Shown piece by piece: positions 63,334 through 64,000 of a stretch of 64,000 nucleotides of DNA. The notes beneath the pieces are model-generated. The model had not been told where the DNA came from, made no database searches, and saw only the letters and a program-made list of their open reading frames with translations. A program made the translations under genes and the position numbers. The stretch comes from Hydrogenophilales bacterium 16-61-112 (GTDB lineage: Bacteria; Pseudomonadota; Gammaproteobacteria; Burkholderiales; Thiobacillaceae). Location: contig NCHD01000005.1 of the NCBI GenBank assembly GCA_002257045.1, forward strand, positions 28,332 through 92,331, read 5' to 3'. Each line of letters begins with the position of its first letter. Positions within the stretch are counted from its first letter, which is position 1.

Positions 63334-64000
63334 TTAATGCTCACCCGAGTATTTATCGTCCTCGCGTACCATTTTTTGCTCGAGTTCCGCGGCCTGGTCT
63401 TGTTCAGCCAGGGCGCGACGACGCGCGACCCGCTTGTCGTAGGCACCCGGATGCTGTTTGACGAAATCCTCACCGAACAGGGCATGGCGCAAAAAATTGA
63501 GGCCGAAGTCGAGCAGGGCTTCGTCGTCGGCAATCAGCGTTGCCATGATTTCAACCGGGATGTCGTAGGTGTCGTTGAAGCTTGGGCTCATGACAAAGGC
63601 GCGAAAGCGATCCATGTCGTAGCTCGCCATGAAAAACAGCTGGTTCGACACCGGAGACGGCTTGCCGATGGTGGGGCCGGCCGACTTCCGCTTGACCACC
63701 AGCTGACGCCAGGCATGGGCCTTCTGGTCATATTCGACCACGCCCTGTTCGGCGCGGTATTGCTCGATGGTCTGGGTCTTGTCTTCAAAGTGGCCGAGGC
63801 AGTGCGATTCCCGCACCAGCGCATAGGCGCTGCGATCGACGTATTCATCGGAACGGCGCATGGTCAGCAGTGCCACCGGATAATAACGGCAGGCCGTGGG
63901 GCGGTCTTCGTAAACACCGCAGCCCTCGGGCGTCATGAACTGGCAGGCGGTGCCGCCTTCGACCGGATTCAGCTTGATGCCGGGCATGCCGTCCTTGTCC
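63334..64000 (-). CDS. YkgJ-family cysteine-cluster protein, C-terminal part
   Basis: At least 222 residues, running beyond the window edge. TACQFMTPEGCGVYEDRPTA followed by CRYYPVALLTM has the spaced cysteines of the YkgJ zinc or iron-sulfur binding family, whose N-terminal CxxCC part would lie outside. The rest (SYDMDRFRAFVMSPSFNDTY) is a C-terminal extension. Role unknown. It precedes the DUF4124 gene by 3 bp. Confidence 0.82.
   Translation of the reverse strand, partial: DKDGMPGIKLNPVEGGTACQFMTPEGCGVYEDRPTACRYYPVALLTMRRSDEYVDRSAYALVRESHCLGHFEDKTQTIEQYRAEQGVVEYDQKAHAWRQLVVKRKSAGPTIGKPSPVSNQLFFMASYDMDRFRAFVMSPSFNDTYDIPVEIMATLIADDEALLDFGLNFLRHALFGEDFVKQHPGAYDKRVARRRALAEQDQAAELEQKMVREDDKYSGEH

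Overview
The window is a high-GC chromosomal segment from a betaproteobacterium. A member of the Nitrosomonadales/Thiobacillus-like group fits best. Reasons: petABC-sspAB synteny, an aat-bpt pair, a CbbQ/CbbO-type (or NorQ/NorD-type) activase pair, PilS/PilR, ComEA/ComEC, a cbb3-oxidase assembly pair (ccoI-ccoS), and three PEP-CTERM proteins of the kind exported by exosortase-containing, exopolysaccharide-making betaproteobacteria. The genus is inferred from gene content only.

Layout. 1-3.6 kb (minus): panB (partial), deoxynucleoside kinase, folK, pcnB and an ABC ATPase. The matching FecCD permease lies at 4.9-5.7 kb, and a PEP-CTERM gene on the other strand sits between the two. 5.8-9.1 kb: a cyclophilin lipoprotein, a DsbA-family protein, and a LuxR-type regulator divergent from two poorly known genes across a well-formed lux-box. 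9.2-12.5 kb: ccoS, ccoI, ompW. 12.6-17.2 kb (plus): aat, bpt, a zincin lipoprotein, thyA, folA, a HEPN-like gene and a YjdM/PhnA-like gene. 17.3-22.2 kb: an HtrA protease, petABC, a broken sspA, sspB, tRNA-Thr. 22.3-29.4 kb: an integrative element in the tRNA-Thr 3' end (integrase, HicAB, an XRE regulator, several uncharacterised genes, and at its far end a second PEP-CTERM gene). 29.5-34.4 kb: pilR, pilS, a PP0621-family gene, an undecaprenyl-phosphate sugar transferase. 34.4-38.3 kb: a lower-GC stretch with a third PEP-CTERM gene and a 661-residue protein that looks like a FadL barrel fused to an OmpA-type barrel. 38.5-47.8 kb: comEC, a ParE/Phd module, lolD, a broken lolC, an ApgM-like protein, rimO, a ZIP transporter, comEA, hupB. 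48.5-56.4 kb: four genes of DNA processing (YhaO-like, YhaN-like, NERD-helicase, DnaQ/GIY-YIG nuclease). 56.6-64 kb: tRNA-Pro, ispB, rplU-rpmA-obgE, CbbQ/CbbO, DUF4124 and a YkgJ-type protein (partial).

Most notable signal. All three PEP-CTERM genes, at three unlinked loci, have a GG-N10-GC sigma-54 type promoter and, 70-110 bp further upstream, a shared 17-bp element with ten invariant positions (GTCG-N2-A-N3-TTTAC). This reads as one co-regulated set under a sigma-54 activator that is not itself obvious in the window. Second-rank signals are the fused double barrel, the LuxR/lux-box module, the integrative element with a displaced tRNA terminator, and two conserved housekeeping genes (sspA, lolC) carrying internal out-of-frame deletions, which may be assembly faults.
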